Source: Ostreococcus mediterraneus | Lineage: Eukaryota > Chlorophyta > Mamiellophyceae > Mamiellales > Bathycoccaceae | NCBI GenBank assembly: GCA_012295225.1 | Contig: WMKK01000019.1 | Location: forward strand, 248,001-312,000 | DNA length: 64,000 bases | Direction of reading: 5' to 3' | In this document: positions 17,919-27,532 of the stretch, in pieces | How the letters are laid out: every line of letters starts with the position of its first letter | Position numbering within the stretch: position 1 is the stretch's first letter | Position numbers and translations under genes: made by a program | Notes under the pieces: model-generated | The model's input: only the letters and a program-made list of their open reading frames with translations | What the model was told of the DNA's origin: nothing | The model's database searches: none

Positions 17919-19679
17919 CTACTTGACGTCGAGAATTTCTTTTAACAGCTCGTAGCAGTAAAAAGACACCGCGGCGGAGGGTAAAATCTTGGCGTAGTTT
18001 GGAACGAGTCCGGCGTACAAGGCGCCGATGCCTTCGCTCTTGAACACGACGTAAATGCCGTGAAACATATTCTTATACGCCACGGTGACGCCCTTTTTCA
18101 TGCCTTGTACTTGCATGCGACGTTGAATCATCTCAAGCGGATACACGCCAGTTTGCGCCGCCGCGCCCGCGAGGGCGCCAAAGCACATCGTCGGCAGCGC
18201 CGCCATTTTCGCCTTTTCGCCGTACACGCGGCGGTACGTCGCCTTGCAAAAATCATACACGGCGTAGTTTATAGCCCCATACGGTGCCACTCGGACCATG
18301 TTTGCACCTAAACCTTTCCAAAGCGCGCCGTAACCTTCGTTGGCGACGAGAGCGGCCCAGCACTCGCCCATGGGCATCCCCGTGCCCGAGACCCGGGACC
18401 GTAACGTGTCGATCGGGTGCGTCAACGCCGTGCCACACATGCTTGCCACAGATCCACCCAACATGCGCTGCCCACCCGTGAGTTCAGTTTGGTCTTCATT
18501 TTGTAAGATTGTAGCCTTGAATTTGTCGTAAATGAACAATTCGACAGCCTTTGTGGGGGCGATGCGCGCGACGTTTAACGCGTTGCCGCGAAACCATCCA
18601 CCCGGACCTTCGTTTCGCCAAATTCGCGTCAGTGTGCCGACCAATCCACCATCTCGCGCCATCGTGCTCGAATCAAGCATGTATTCAATCTTTGCCCGCT
18701 CGAGAGGGGCGACGATCGTGCGCGAGACGCCGCCAGATACGGCGCCGACGAGTAAATGTTTCAACACGTCCTTGGCGCCGCCATTCTCGACGCGCTTGCT
18801 CGCAAAACCGAGCGACACATCCCCGACATCGACCGTGCTTTTTGACCACACCGATAGCGCACTGGTACTATCGAGTGCGTCAGAAAGCATTAGAAAATCA
18901 CGAAATTCTGTGAAATCTATAGCCTTGGCGAGCGTGACAAACTTTTCATTTGACGCGTTGAACAATCCTTTGCCTTTACTAAACGCGCCGCTTCCACTCT
19001 TAATTCGCGTCATCATAGCCTCCACCGACGAATCATCAAACGTGTACCCTTCGCGCATCAAAACTTTCTTTAACTGTTTGCCAGTCAAGTATCCTAAACG
19101 CTCTGTATCGAATTTCTGGAACGTTTTTAACAACTCGCGTTCTCGCCTCAACGCGAAATTCCCAAACTCCCTCAACGACATTCGATGCTCCTTCGTCTCA
19201 TCCTCCGATGAACCCGTCTTGCGATCGCCACGTTCACCACCGACGCGACATGCATCAATCGTTCGACACATAAATTCTTGAATCGACGCGTCGCTCACCG
19301 GCGCACCGAGCTTTGTGAGCGCCGCGTTCATGTCCCGCGCCGTCACGTACCCTTTCCTGCCCTCATCTAAATCATCAAACCGCCTCTTTAAGGCGTTGTA
19401 CGCGTACGATCCCGGATGGAGATCGTCAAAGGTCACTTCGATGGCGCTTCCCAAACGCGCTTCGCCGTCTTTGGCTTTGGTCCCGAGCGTCAGCGACGCC
19501 AAGAGCGCCGATGACGATGGATTCCACAGCCCAGCAGCCTGATGGTTTTCGTCGGTGTGGCGCCGGCGACGGCGCGCGGGCGCGCGTTGCGCGCTCCAAG
19601 CAGACCCGTTCGATGATGCGTGTGACCATGGATGCGAGTTCGCGCGCACGGGAGCGATGCGTGCGGCGTTCGGGGACAT
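17919..19679 (-). CDS. EF-hand mitochondrial carrier, SCaMC / ATP-Mg-Pi carrier type
   Basis: A 586-residue solute carrier (SLC25 family) with an EF-hand-like N-terminal half. Three carrier repeats carry the signatures PLERAKIEYML, PIDTLRSRV and PLEMIQRRMQ, in the C-terminal 290 residues. The N-terminal half has at least two EF-hand-like units, ending GYVTARDM and GYLTGKQLKK. This is the plan of the short Ca-binding mitochondrial carriers, which exchange ATP-Mg for phosphate. The loops are poor in acidic ligands: Lys stands at position 5 of the first loop, and Leu and Gln at positions 5 and 12 of the second. Calcium binding is therefore doubtful at these sites. The start is the ATG at 19679. 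Confidence 0.85.
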   Translation of the reverse strand: MSPNAARIAPVRANSHPWSHASSNGSAWSAQRAPARRRRRHTDENHQAAGLWNPSSSALLASLTLGTKAKDGEARLGSAIEVTFDDLHPGSYAYNALKRRFDDLDEGRKGYVTARDMNAALTKLGAPVSDASIQEFMCRTIDACRVGGERGDRKTGSSEDETKEHRMSLREFGNFALRRERELLKTFQKFDTERLGYLTGKQLKKVLMREGYTFDDSSVEAMMTRIKSGSGAFSKGKGLFNASNEKFVTLAKAIDFTEFRDFLMLSDALDSTSALSVWSKSTVDVGDVSLGFASKRVENGGAKDVLKHLLVGAVSGGVSRTIVAPLERAKIEYMLDSSTMARDGGLVGTLTRIWRNEGPGGWFRGNALNVARIAPTKAVELFIYDKFKATILQNEDQTELTGGQRMLGGSVASMCGTALTHPIDTLRSRVSGTGMPMGECWAALVANEGYGALWKGLGANMVRVAPYGAINYAVYDFCKATYRRVYGEKAKMAALPTMCFGALAGAAAQTGVYPLEMIQRRMQVQGMKKGVTVAYKNMFHGIYVVFKSEGIGALYAGLVPNYAKILPSAAVSFYCYELLKEILDVK

Positions 19680-19968
19680 GGAGTCGATGAATGGCGTTGA
19701 CTGTCGACGCTGGCGGCGTCGTAACGGTTTTTTTCATGTGTGTAGCTCATACCATTAATTGGGTGTGTGTATGTGTCGAGTGTCCGAAAGTGAAATTTAT
19801 TCCTATATTACAGACGCGAAAGACGCCGGCGTCAATGTCGACGACCGGGGCGACGCGTCTGGGCTAGGCTATGTGTGAATAATTTCATCGCACGCGCATG
19901 CGTTATCTTGATCATATGCGCGCTGAGATGTGCGCGCGTGATGCATTCGTGCCGCGCGCGACTGGAAT
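19680..19968. other. intergenic between carrier and sulfotransferase
   Basis: About 290 bp hold the carrier promoter and the sulfotransferase 3' end, both on the minus strand. There is a short GT-rich patch near 19762. No gene is seen. Confidence 0.4.
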
Positions 19969-21216
19969 TTACGTCAGCTTGGGCGGCGCCGGGCGGAATC
20001 CGCCGCATCGAGGCGACACGTTCTCTTGCAACGTCTCTCCGGTTGGTAACGAACCCTGGAGCTCGCCTAGCGATGGCACCGAATCAACGCTTGGCTCCGG
20101 GGGCGTGAACGCGTTTCCTAACGCCGCTGGATCGCGCTTGATGAATGAGTAACGGAACCGGTTGAAATCTTCCGCGTACGCGTCGTTGAACGCGTTCAAC
20201 ACCTCGGGAGCAAACTTATCCCAGCACGACATTAAATCTGGCTTGGCCACGCGTTCGTTCCATTCATTCACCTTGTCATCAAATGATACCGTCGGGTCGT
20301 ACTGTTGGCGCATGAATTTCAAAATATTTGGTTGCGCACCGCCGCGCACCGGGTCGTCGCACATCCCCTCGTGCTGGCTAAAACATCCTTCAAGCTTGAA
20401 TACATGATCGGCGCTCGCCGTCATGACGACTTGCGGAATCCAGTGCGATCCAACGCCGAGACCTCCTTGCGTTTGCGCGTCACACGCCGCCATGGTGTCG
20501 ACATTAAACCCACCTTGACGATAACACCCGTACAACGCGTTCGTCGTCAACCCCCACATGTGGTTCTTTACGTACTCCTGAAACACCTCGCAGTTATGCA
20601 CGCTATACCCCGGATTGAGCGAATGAAACAATTCTTTATTCCCCCAATTCGTTTGCCATAAAAACTCCGATACCGCGCGCTTGTAAGGGTTCCGAACGAT
20701 GGCCCACGAATTCTCCACGCGCGTCGCCGGAGGCGTGTGCCACGATTCCAATCCTTTAAAGTTTTCCCTAAGCTCATACGGGCGTTTCGGGTTGCAGCAC
20801 CCGACATTGATGCCAATCTTCCCGAGCACATCCTCGACCGTGGTGCCACCGCTCTTGGGAATGTGTATAAACGTCGGTACGTTGACGCCTTCGACTGGAC
20901 GCTCCGTCTCGGGCGCGAGCCCGAGCGCCATCGCCGCCGCCGCCGCGTCCGTCACCGCCGCGTCCGCGCCACCGAACGCGCGCGACGCAATCTCGCGCAC
21001 GCGTGCACCGCGTGCACCGTCGGTAGACGCCGCGGCGGCGACGCACAGCGCGCCAAGGGCGCACCATGCGACCGCGCTGAGGGTGTTACGCGTACGCGGC
21101 GCGGCGTCGTCGCGCGACCGCACGTCATCGTCATCGCGCGCGCTCGACGCGCGCTCGACGTCGGACGTCGATGCGTTCGGTGCGTTGAGTAAACCGTCGC
21201 GTTCGGACGCGCGCAT
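19969..21216 (-). CDS. Golgi-type carbohydrate sulfotransferase
   Basis: A 415-residue type II membrane protein. An acidic N-terminal tail is followed by a membrane anchor (about residues 44-63, NTLSAVAWCALGALCVAAAA). The sulfotransferase fold shows the 5'-phosphosulfate loop FIHIPKSGGTT (116-126) and the 3'-phosphate motif IVRNPYKRAVSEF (about 172-184), so it should use PAPS as donor. The cysteines spread through the domain fit a lumenal, disulfide-bonded enzyme. The relatives I recognise act on extracellular or lumenal glycans, but the acceptor cannot be told. A mannose-6-phosphate isomerase two genes upstream also belongs to sugar metabolism; that may be coincidence. The first ATG is at 21216; the longer open frame begins at a non-ATG codon. 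Confidence 0.8.
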   Translation of the reverse strand: MRASERDGLLNAPNASTSDVERASSARDDDDVRSRDDAAPRTRNTLSAVAWCALGALCVAAAASTDGARGARVREIASRAFGGADAAVTDAAAAAMALGLAPETERPVEGVNVPTFIHIPKSGGTTVEDVLGKIGINVGCCNPKRPYELRENFKGLESWHTPPATRVENSWAIVRNPYKRAVSEFLWQTNWGNKELFHSLNPGYSVHNCEVFQEYVKNHMWGLTTNALYGCYRQGGFNVDTMAACDAQTQGGLGVGSHWIPQVVMTASADHVFKLEGCFSQHEGMCDDPVRGGAQPNILKFMRQQYDPTVSFDDKVNEWNERVAKPDLMSCWDKFAPEVLNAFNDAYAEDFNRFRYSFIKRDPAALGNAFTPPEPSVDSVPSLGELQGSLPTGETLQENVSPRCGGFRPAPPKLT

Positions 21217-21442
21217 GGCGGGCGGCGACGACGGGCGACGGAGAATGGCGCGCGATCGCACCAACACCTTTTTTTTGAGGAAATTTTTGACTTTGCGTAT
21301 TCGGGTATTCGATGCTTTGATGACGCGAACGAATGATTCGATACGGGTTGCGTATGTGGAACAATTCGATACTAATCACATCACTATTGGAAACTATGCG
21401 TCGATCGACGTCGCGCGCAAACGACTAGGAACTGGCTATGGG
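21217..21442. other. intergenic, sulfotransferase promoter
   Basis: This 226 bp gap is AT-rich in its middle part (about 21270-21400) and contains the sulfotransferase promoter and the 3' end of the mS23-like gene. No further feature is seen. Confidence 0.4.
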
Positions 21443-22060
21443 CTACGCGCGTCGGCGCGGCGGTCGAGGCGTGGACGTTTCGCCCGGCGACTCGAGTTTC
21501 GCCTTGACATCCTCAACATTCGCCATCCAAGCCTCCTCTTCGCTGGCTTGAATCTTTTCTAATACTGATTGGGTGTCATTTCCATCCCCTGGGGCGGTTA
21601 ACACGCGATCGGCGTCGTCTAAAGGCGCGCCGGATTTGGCGGCGCGCGCGAACCTCTCGCGTTCTTGGTCCCGCTCGCTCTTGACCACTTCCAACGCTTC
21701 TCGCTCATTCAGCTTGCGCTCGCGCATCACCTCGAGCTGGCGCAGCGCGAATGAACGCACGTAGTGTGTTTTTGCCCCAGTTCGAGCGTCGATGGCATCG
21801 AACGCCGCCGTGGGTTCGCGCGCGTAGTAGGCGCGAATCAACGGGTCTTCTTCAAAGACGATCTCTTTCGGCTTTCTCGCGCGCATAGGCGCCGGACTCG
21901 GGCCGACGTGCGACGCCGCGGCGTACCAACTCGGCGGTTCAATAATTCCGGCGCGTACGAGCGTGTGCGCGAGCGACGTGCTCGTGTCTGCGCTCGACCG
22001 AGGACGTCGAAAGTGCTCAATGGTGAGCTTGGCGAGCTGCGCCGGAGGTTTACGGCTCAT
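21443..22060 (-). CDS. probable mitochondrial ribosomal protein mS23
   Basis: A 205-residue basic protein. The N-terminal MSRKPPAQLAKLTIEHF with a following WYAAASHVGP, and the central block DPLIRAYYAREP leading to RSFALRQLEVMRERKLNEREAL, resemble the plant and fungal mitochondrial small-subunit protein mS23 (yeast Rsm25), where a similar VFALRVLELKEQGVSEEEA block occurs. The C-terminal 60 residues are acidic, helical and unlike the family. The protein lacks a classical presequence, as is common for mS23. The assignment comes from memory of a short, weakly conserved family. The alternative is an unknown basic coiled-coil protein. Confidence 0.55.
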   Translation of the reverse strand: MSRKPPAQLAKLTIEHFRRPRSSADTSTSLAHTLVRAGIIEPPSWYAAASHVGPSPAPMRARKPKEIVFEEDPLIRAYYAREPTAAFDAIDARTGAKTHYVRSFALRQLEVMRERKLNEREALEVVKSERDQERERFARAAKSGAPLDDADRVLTAPGDGNDTQSVLEKIQASEEEAWMANVEDVKAKLESPGETSTPRPPRRRA

Positions 22061-22223
22061 GTCGTTTCTGTCGTCGTCGAGCGCGGGGTTGGGTGTAGGA
22101 CGCGCGCGAGAGGTGCGGCGAGATGTGTGGTGTGTGGTGTGTGCGCGCTACAACGCGTGACGGATGTCCGAGCGTGGGCTACAGTGACGCTACGAAGACA
22201 TTTCGGCGAGGCGAAAACCCCGC

Positions 22224-23483
22224 TCAGACGTTGGGCGCGCACGCGTACGCGTGGAATCCATCGCCGTCATCGTCGTCATCGACGATGATATTCACCGGTT
22301 CTTGATTTTCGACGAAAACCACCGCACCTGGCCTCACGGGCGTGCCGTTGAACGTGGCGGAACCGCGCGAGATGAGCCAAATGGATGGACCGACGCGCGC
22401 CGGGACGCCGAGCGCGGCGCCAGGAGCGCACGACACGACGTCGAGCGCGAATTCATCGAACGGTGGTACGTAACGCTTCGTGCACGCATCGATGACGTCA
22501 CCGGCTAAAATAGTTGGAGCACCGAGCTCGTACGTGAGCATGTCGCACAGAACGTCGACGTCGCGGAATTTAGGGGTTAAACCGGCGCGCACGACGTTGT
22601 CGCTCGTCGCCATGACTTCGACGCATTCGCCAAAGAGATACGCATGTGGCTCGTTCGCCGCCATGTAGATTCCCTCACCAGGGCGTAAGTTAATGTGGTT
22701 GAGTATGAACGCACATAACGCGCCGACGTCGTCGGGGTATTGTTCAATCAATCGCACGTAAACGGCTTCGGCGTCGTCGAGCGATGTCGGCTCGGCGCTC
22801 TTCAGCCGCGTCGCGAGAGCGCGCGTGGCGTCACGTACCACATCGTCGTTCGCCGTCATGATGGCGCGAAAGACATCCTTAAACGCCTGCCTGATTCGCT
22901 CTGTATCACTCTTCGCGTCGTCGCTCACGCAATCTATGAAAGCTTGACACCGTTCGTCGCCGACGACGCTCGCGAGCTCTGGCGTCCTCTGCAGTCGTTC
23001 CGCGAGCGTTTTCGCGTGCACAAACCCACTCAACGCCTCAAAATCGCCAATCGCCACCGCCATTTCGGGCTTGTGATTACTATCTTTGTATGCGCCAGGA
23101 TTCTGCGCGTGAAGGCGCGCGGCCAGGGCTTTATCCGGGTGCGCTTGGATGCTCAACGCGCCTCGAACGCTCAGCACCTTCATCAAGAATGGCACATCCT
23201 TTCCAAACTTTTCCACGCACTCCGCGCCGAGCGCGCGCTCGGCGTTGGATTGGACGTAAGATAGAAGCGTCTGCGACTGTGCGTCGTCGTCCGGCGCGAT
23301 GTGGGACATTCCAGACGGGTGTGTGCCCGCCCAAAGTTCCGCAAACGGAACCGAGTCAGCGTCATCAGTCGCGCTCAAACCGTCTCCGTGTCGCGCAGCG
23401 TTCGCGCGCGCGAGGTCTCGCACGCTCGATGACCCGAGCGCGCCCCATGCGTAGTTTTGATGCGTGACTTTAAGCTCGCGCAT
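22224..23483 (-). CDS. PMI: mannose-6-phosphate isomerase, type I
   Basis: A 419-residue zinc-dependent isomerase converting fructose-6-phosphate to mannose-6-phosphate, the entry to GDP-mannose, ascorbate and glycan synthesis. It begins MRELKVTHQNYAWG. Typical type I blocks are FAELWAGTHPSG, the zinc-site segment SIQAHPDKALA, and DSNHKPEMAVAI. The second metal-site region is GIYMAANEPHAYL, followed by VMATSDNVVRAGLTPK with the active-site arginine. The length is that of eukaryotic PMI. The ATG at 23483 is chosen because the protein then starts right before the conserved region; the seven codons upstream begin at a non-ATG codon. No targeting peptide is seen, so it is probably cytosolic. Confidence 0.96.
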   Translation of the reverse strand: MRELKVTHQNYAWGALGSSSVRDLARANAARHGDGLSATDDADSVPFAELWAGTHPSGMSHIAPDDDAQSQTLLSYVQSNAERALGAECVEKFGKDVPFLMKVLSVRGALSIQAHPDKALAARLHAQNPGAYKDSNHKPEMAVAIGDFEALSGFVHAKTLAERLQRTPELASVVGDERCQAFIDCVSDDAKSDTERIRQAFKDVFRAIMTANDDVVRDATRALATRLKSAEPTSLDDAEAVYVRLIEQYPDDVGALCAFILNHINLRPGEGIYMAANEPHAYLFGECVEVMATSDNVVRAGLTPKFRDVDVLCDMLTYELGAPTILAGDVIDACTKRYVPPFDEFALDVVSCAPGAALGVPARVGPSIWLISRGSATFNGTPVRPGAVVFVENQEPVNIIVDDDDDGDGFHAYACAPNV

Positions 23484-23613
23484 CGCGCGGTGACGGACTG
23501 ACACGCGGTGGACAGTGAAGCGCAGCGCGGGCTCACCATGTGACTTTGTGAACTTTTAACTTTTGTACAACTTTTGTACTGATATTACAACGGCGATGTC
23601 GATCGTCTATGGT

Positions 23614-25443
23614 TTATGCGCGATCTTTGATGACTTTGGACGAGGCGTCAGCGTCGATGGCAATGTTGGCGGGTAATCCTAGGATGAGCCGACACGCGGC
23701 TTCGCCTTCGACGCGCGCGGCGGCGATGGTTTCCACATCCACGCACAAGCTCGACATGGACTTCGACGCGGGCCCATTAGGGGCAACGGTGGTGATCTTG
23801 ATTGGTGCGAAAGCACTCGGTGCGCGAGCTGGGGTGAGGACGTCTTTGGCGCGCCAACCGTGCCGGCGATTGAGAGTTTCGGCGAGCGCGTCGTGCACGT
23901 CCCAAATGTCTGACATGTATTCCGGGGCAAAGAGCAAGTTTCGTATGGCACGGTAGAGCGCCGACGACGCTGGTTTAGGCTTCTTTGACGACATTAATCG
24001 TATTCCTCCGTTAGCACGACGTGCTGATACGTTGTCAATGTCAAATTCGCCGCTGTCGTCGACAGAGCCGAGCGCGTCGTCCATCGATTGCGAGACGTCG
24101 ACGCTCGCGGACGAAGACATCACGTCGTCGCCGTCTTTCGGCTCAAGATGCGGAGACGTCAGCATGACGAGCATGTGCGTGCATCCATCGCATGCGGCGG
24201 CGTGTACGGGCACGGGCTCGAGAACGGCGGCGTCCACGAGCCTATGGCCTCGATGCGACACGGGCGCGGCTCCCGCGAGCGCCGGTACCCGCGCGCTCGC
24301 CCTCAAGCACATTTTCAAGTCCCCCACATCCTTAAAGTCTTCGAGAATCACAGTTGACAACGTGTCGAGCGACGTGGCGACGACTTTTAACGGCACTTTA
24401 CTCTCAATAACCTTGCGCCAGTTCAACGGACGTCCCGTGAGACCACCCATGACGTGGTCGAGCAAATGATTCACATTCATAGCCGGTGACACCGAATAGT
24501 TTCCACTCCCATCGTCGCTCACATCTTCACTCGACTCTGCGAGTGTGCCAACGTCGGAAATTGTCGCACTCTCCGCCGATGACGCTCGGCGTTTCACGCG
24601 CGCCACGCCTCGACGAATAAAATTCAAGTGCGCATCCTTTATCACCGTCATCCGACGTCGCACGTGGCGCTTAATATCCAAGAACGCCCCGTCACACAAA
24701 TCATCTTCGTATGTTTTAATTCCTTCTGGTTGCTGCGCCAAATAGTACGTCAAGTTCATCGCCCCAGCCGACGAGCCGTAGCACGCGTCGAACGCGTCGT
24801 AGTATCCCTCCTCGAGCAAACACCCAATCGCTCCGGCGCTAATAACCCCTCGCATGCCCCCACCTTCGACGACAAGGCCAATCTTTAACCCATCGTCGCG
24901 TTTACCTGGCTTTGATCCACTCGCGCGACGTCGTTTCAGCGCCTCGACGACGTCCACGTCCGCCACCGTTCGAGCGCCGACGGTTTCGTCGTGCGTCCGC
25001 GCGAGCGGCCACGGGTGCACTGCGCGCACGCCATTCGCACGAATGCCGCCGTTTCTACTCGAGCCGCCACCACCGCGGCGAACCGCACACGCGAGCGGTT
25101 TAAAATTCAACCCATCCTTGGCGCTCTTACCGCTCTTACCGTTGACGCCGCGCTTTGACGTCTGCAACGGTTTCGCGGCTCTCAACGTCTCTAGCGCCGC
25201 TGACGACGTCATCACCGACGTCGCATCGCCAGCACCGCGCGCGTTCGATGACAACGCATTCGATACAATGGCGTTCGCGCGCGAACGCCGCGCTGGCGCG
25301 CGATTCGCATCGCACACGACTGTCCCGGGACGCCGCGCGCTCAACCGACTTTCTGCGTCGCGGTTCAAACGCGCTCCGCGCGCGCGGAGCGTCGACGCAT
25401 CGCCCATCGCCGCGGTCGCGCGCGACGACGACGCCATGTGCAT
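23614..25443 (-). CDS. patatin-like phospholipase, plastid-targeted by prediction
   Basis: A 609-residue protein. About 170 N-terminal residues are basic and low in complexity, as in a long transit peptide. The patatin domain begins with the oxyanion motif VVEGGGMRG. The nucleophile is Ser225 in GSSAG (223-227). The catalytic Asp is in LVDAAVLEPVPV. A conserved LVIxxT-like region is present as LKVVATSLDTL. A Ser/Asp-rich insert lies around residues 295-330. Patatin-type enzymes release fatty acids from galactolipids or phospholipids; which lipid is used here is unknown. The frame is open upstream of the ATG at 25443, but only from non-ATG codons. Confidence 0.88.
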   Translation of the reverse strand: MHMASSSRATAAMGDASTLRARGARLNRDAESRLSARRPGTVVCDANRAPARRSRANAIVSNALSSNARGAGDATSVMTSSAALETLRAAKPLQTSKRGVNGKSGKSAKDGLNFKPLACAVRRGGGGSSRNGGIRANGVRAVHPWPLARTHDETVGARTVADVDVVEALKRRRASGSKPGKRDDGLKIGLVVEGGGMRGVISAGAIGCLLEEGYYDAFDACYGSSAGAMNLTYYLAQQPEGIKTYEDDLCDGAFLDIKRHVRRRMTVIKDAHLNFIRRGVARVKRRASSAESATISDVGTLAESSEDVSDDGSGNYSVSPAMNVNHLLDHVMGGLTGRPLNWRKVIESKVPLKVVATSLDTLSTVILEDFKDVGDLKMCLRASARVPALAGAAPVSHRGHRLVDAAVLEPVPVHAAACDGCTHMLVMLTSPHLEPKDGDDVMSSSASVDVSQSMDDALGSVDDSGEFDIDNVSARRANGGIRLMSSKKPKPASSALYRAIRNLLFAPEYMSDIWDVHDALAETLNRRHGWRAKDVLTPARAPSAFAPIKITTVAPNGPASKSMSSLCVDVETIAAARVEGEAACRLILGLPANIAIDADASSKVIKDRA

Positions 25444-25795
25444 GAGTCTGCCAGGTGCGCGCCGAGCGACGACGAGATGGGCGCCGAGCCGCGGCGGCGT
25501 GTGTCGTCGTAGAGTCAACCGACGGTGGACCTGTGCTGACTGAGAGAGACCAAAGCGGAGGTGCGGCGCGGTGAGATGGAATGCACCGCGCCGCGATCAG
25601 TGTTTACTCATTTATGTGTATAATAAAAGAAATGTATAGTTCTATTGTTTTGCATACGTCGGAGCGAGCGAGAGCGGGAGGTGCTTGGACGACGGTCGCG
25701 AAGCCACGACGAGCGCGCGCGAGAGCGAGCCCGTGGACGCCGCGCGCCGTCAGCCATTGGAAATGAATCATATGGATGCTGGGCGCGCGATATGC
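25444..25795. promoter_or_regulatory. intergenic, patatin promoter and uL3c 3' end
   Basis: A 352 bp gap between two minus-strand genes. A short AT-rich patch (about 25610-25655) could hold the patatin promoter core or the uL3c polyadenylation region. I see no gene. Confidence 0.4.
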
Positions 25796-26966
25796 TTACG
25801 CGACAACCACCTTTTGGCTCTTCTTCGCCTTGCTGGCACCACCGTCGGACTTGCCGACAATCTTCGTGCCAGTCACCTTGCACAAGCTGCCCTTCTTCCC
25901 CGGAACGTTACCCTTGACGATGATGCAGTCATCCTCGACGCGCATCACGGTTAACCCCTTAACCGTGGTCATGTCGTTACCCATGTGCCCGTGCATGCGC
26001 TTACCGGGGTAAATTCTACCTGGTGTCGTACCAGCACCAATCGAACCGTGCTGACGGTGAGATTTGGAACCGTGCGTCATCAAACCGCGAGAAAATCCAT
26101 AGCGCTTGACGGCGCCTTGGAAACCCTTGCCAATCGTCGCGCCGCGGACGTCCACCTTATCGCCAGCCTTGAACATTTCCGTCGGCACGAGACGCGCACC
26201 AACTTCATGCTCAGGAGCAGAACCTAAACGGAACTCCTCGAGATGACGCATCGGCGGCGTACCAGCCTTTTTGCAGTGCCCGGCTTCCGGCTTGGTGAGT
26301 TTATCCTCGCGCACGACGTCGTAGCCGACTTGCACGGCGTTGTACCCATCCGTCGCCTCCGTCTTCACCTACGCGATGCAAAAACACGCGAAAACACACA
26401 ACGTCAGTCATCACACTCACGCATTTCACCACTCACATCATCAATCGCACGCGCGATAGCCGAACGCCTCCGCGCGTAAACCCCAAACCGACGCGCGGCT
26501 TCAGGTCTTTAGGGTTATCACACCCTCACCCACGCCATCGACGTTGGCCTCGCCCACGCGCGCGCGCCTCGCCCATCGACGCCGCACGCGGTGCGCGTGC
26601 GTCAAAAATAATTGTATCCACACGTATGCGCCGCAAACGTCACCCGTGAGGCGTCGCGCGCGTCACAGCGCACACACAATCACATCAAAAATCGCCATCC
26701 GAATCGCATCGCATCGCACGCACCATGGTCACAAAGTTCCCTTCGCGAATACCGATCACCGTCACCGGCACGCACAACCCATCGTCGGTGAACATCTGTG
26801 TCATGCCCGCCTTACTTCCAAAGCACCCCACGCCGCTGTCTAAGCGCGCGTGCGTGCGCACGGGCGTGGTGCGCGCGTGCGCCGGCGCGCGGCGCGCAGC
26901 CGTGGTCTTGGGCATCGTCGGCGCGAACGCCGATGCGGTCAAGCTCGTCGTCGTGCAGGCGAACAT
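25796..26966 (-). CDS. PRPL3: plastid 50S ribosomal protein uL3c, two exons
   Basis: Exon 1 (26966-26724) encodes 81 residues, an intron runs 26723-26369 (GTGCGT to GTAG, phase 0), and exon 2 (26368-25796) encodes the rest, 271 residues in total. Residues 1-40 are Ser/Thr/Ala/Arg-rich, a plastid transit peptide. The mature part starts GVGCFGSKAGMTQMF, the bacterial L3 N-terminus. Exon 2 rejoins it as VKTEATDGYNAVQVG. The block GKGFQGAVKRYGF and a following SHGSKSHRQHGSIGAGTTPGR-like region carry the conserved glutamine and basic finger of L3 near the peptidyl-transferase centre. Telo-boxes lie in the intron (26508-26517) and upstream (27097-27105 and 27121-27129). Exon 2 alone has no ATG, which supports splicing. 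Confidence 0.95.
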
Positions 26967-27096
26967 GGTGACTCTGAGACGGAAGATAAAGTGGTCCGTT
27001 CGTTCGTGCGGCGCCGACGATGGACGTGCGGTCGCGCGACGTCGAATGCCGCTACGGGCGATCGACGTCGATGCGGCGGCAGGCCCCTTTTTTTCT

Positions 27097-27129
27097 AAAC
27101 CCTAACGTTTTATCGCTACTAAACCCTAG
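27097..27129 (+). promoter_or_regulatory. paired telo-boxes upstream of uL3c
   Basis: AAACCCTAA (27097-27105) and AAACCCTAG (27121-27129) lie 131-163 bp upstream of the uL3c start codon, 24 bp apart centre to centre. They match the plant telo-box linked to expression of translation genes. The gap from 26967 to 27532 has no other clear element except an AT-rich patch at 27140-27190. Confidence 0.5.
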
Positions 27130-27532
27130 AAGTCATAAGTACTCTATATAGATATACATATAGATTGACTATGTATATGTATAATCCCTTTGGACTCGAG
27201 TGAATGATTTTCCATCCATTTGGACGCACGTATATCGTATTGCATGTATACACAGCGCCATGTATTTCCCCAATGTGTTCCGCGCCACCGCCAGCGTCAC
27301 GCGCGCGTCACTCGACACTGTTCCGCGCGCGCATTCGCCGTCGCCATCGCCGCATCGCCGCACGCCGCGCCGCGCGCGCGTCACTCGACGCGTTTTTCAT
27401 CGATCGCGCGCGCGAGGCACGCGCGCAGGCGGCCTCAGCGCGCGCAGGCGGGCGTGGATGTGCGATTGATTAGTGTCGGTTATTGTCCCAGCCTGGATTT
27501 GGATTTGTTTCGTTTCGTTCGCTGCGCACGCG
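27130..27532. promoter_or_regulatory. intergenic and beta-amylase promoter
   Basis: The first part is AT-rich (TATATAGATATACATATAG near 27143), then GC-rich with repeated GCGTCACTCGACG words (about 27300-27390). No gene is supported; the open frames are low-complexity. The beta-amylase frame is open upstream of its ATG but only from non-ATG codons. Confidence 0.4.
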
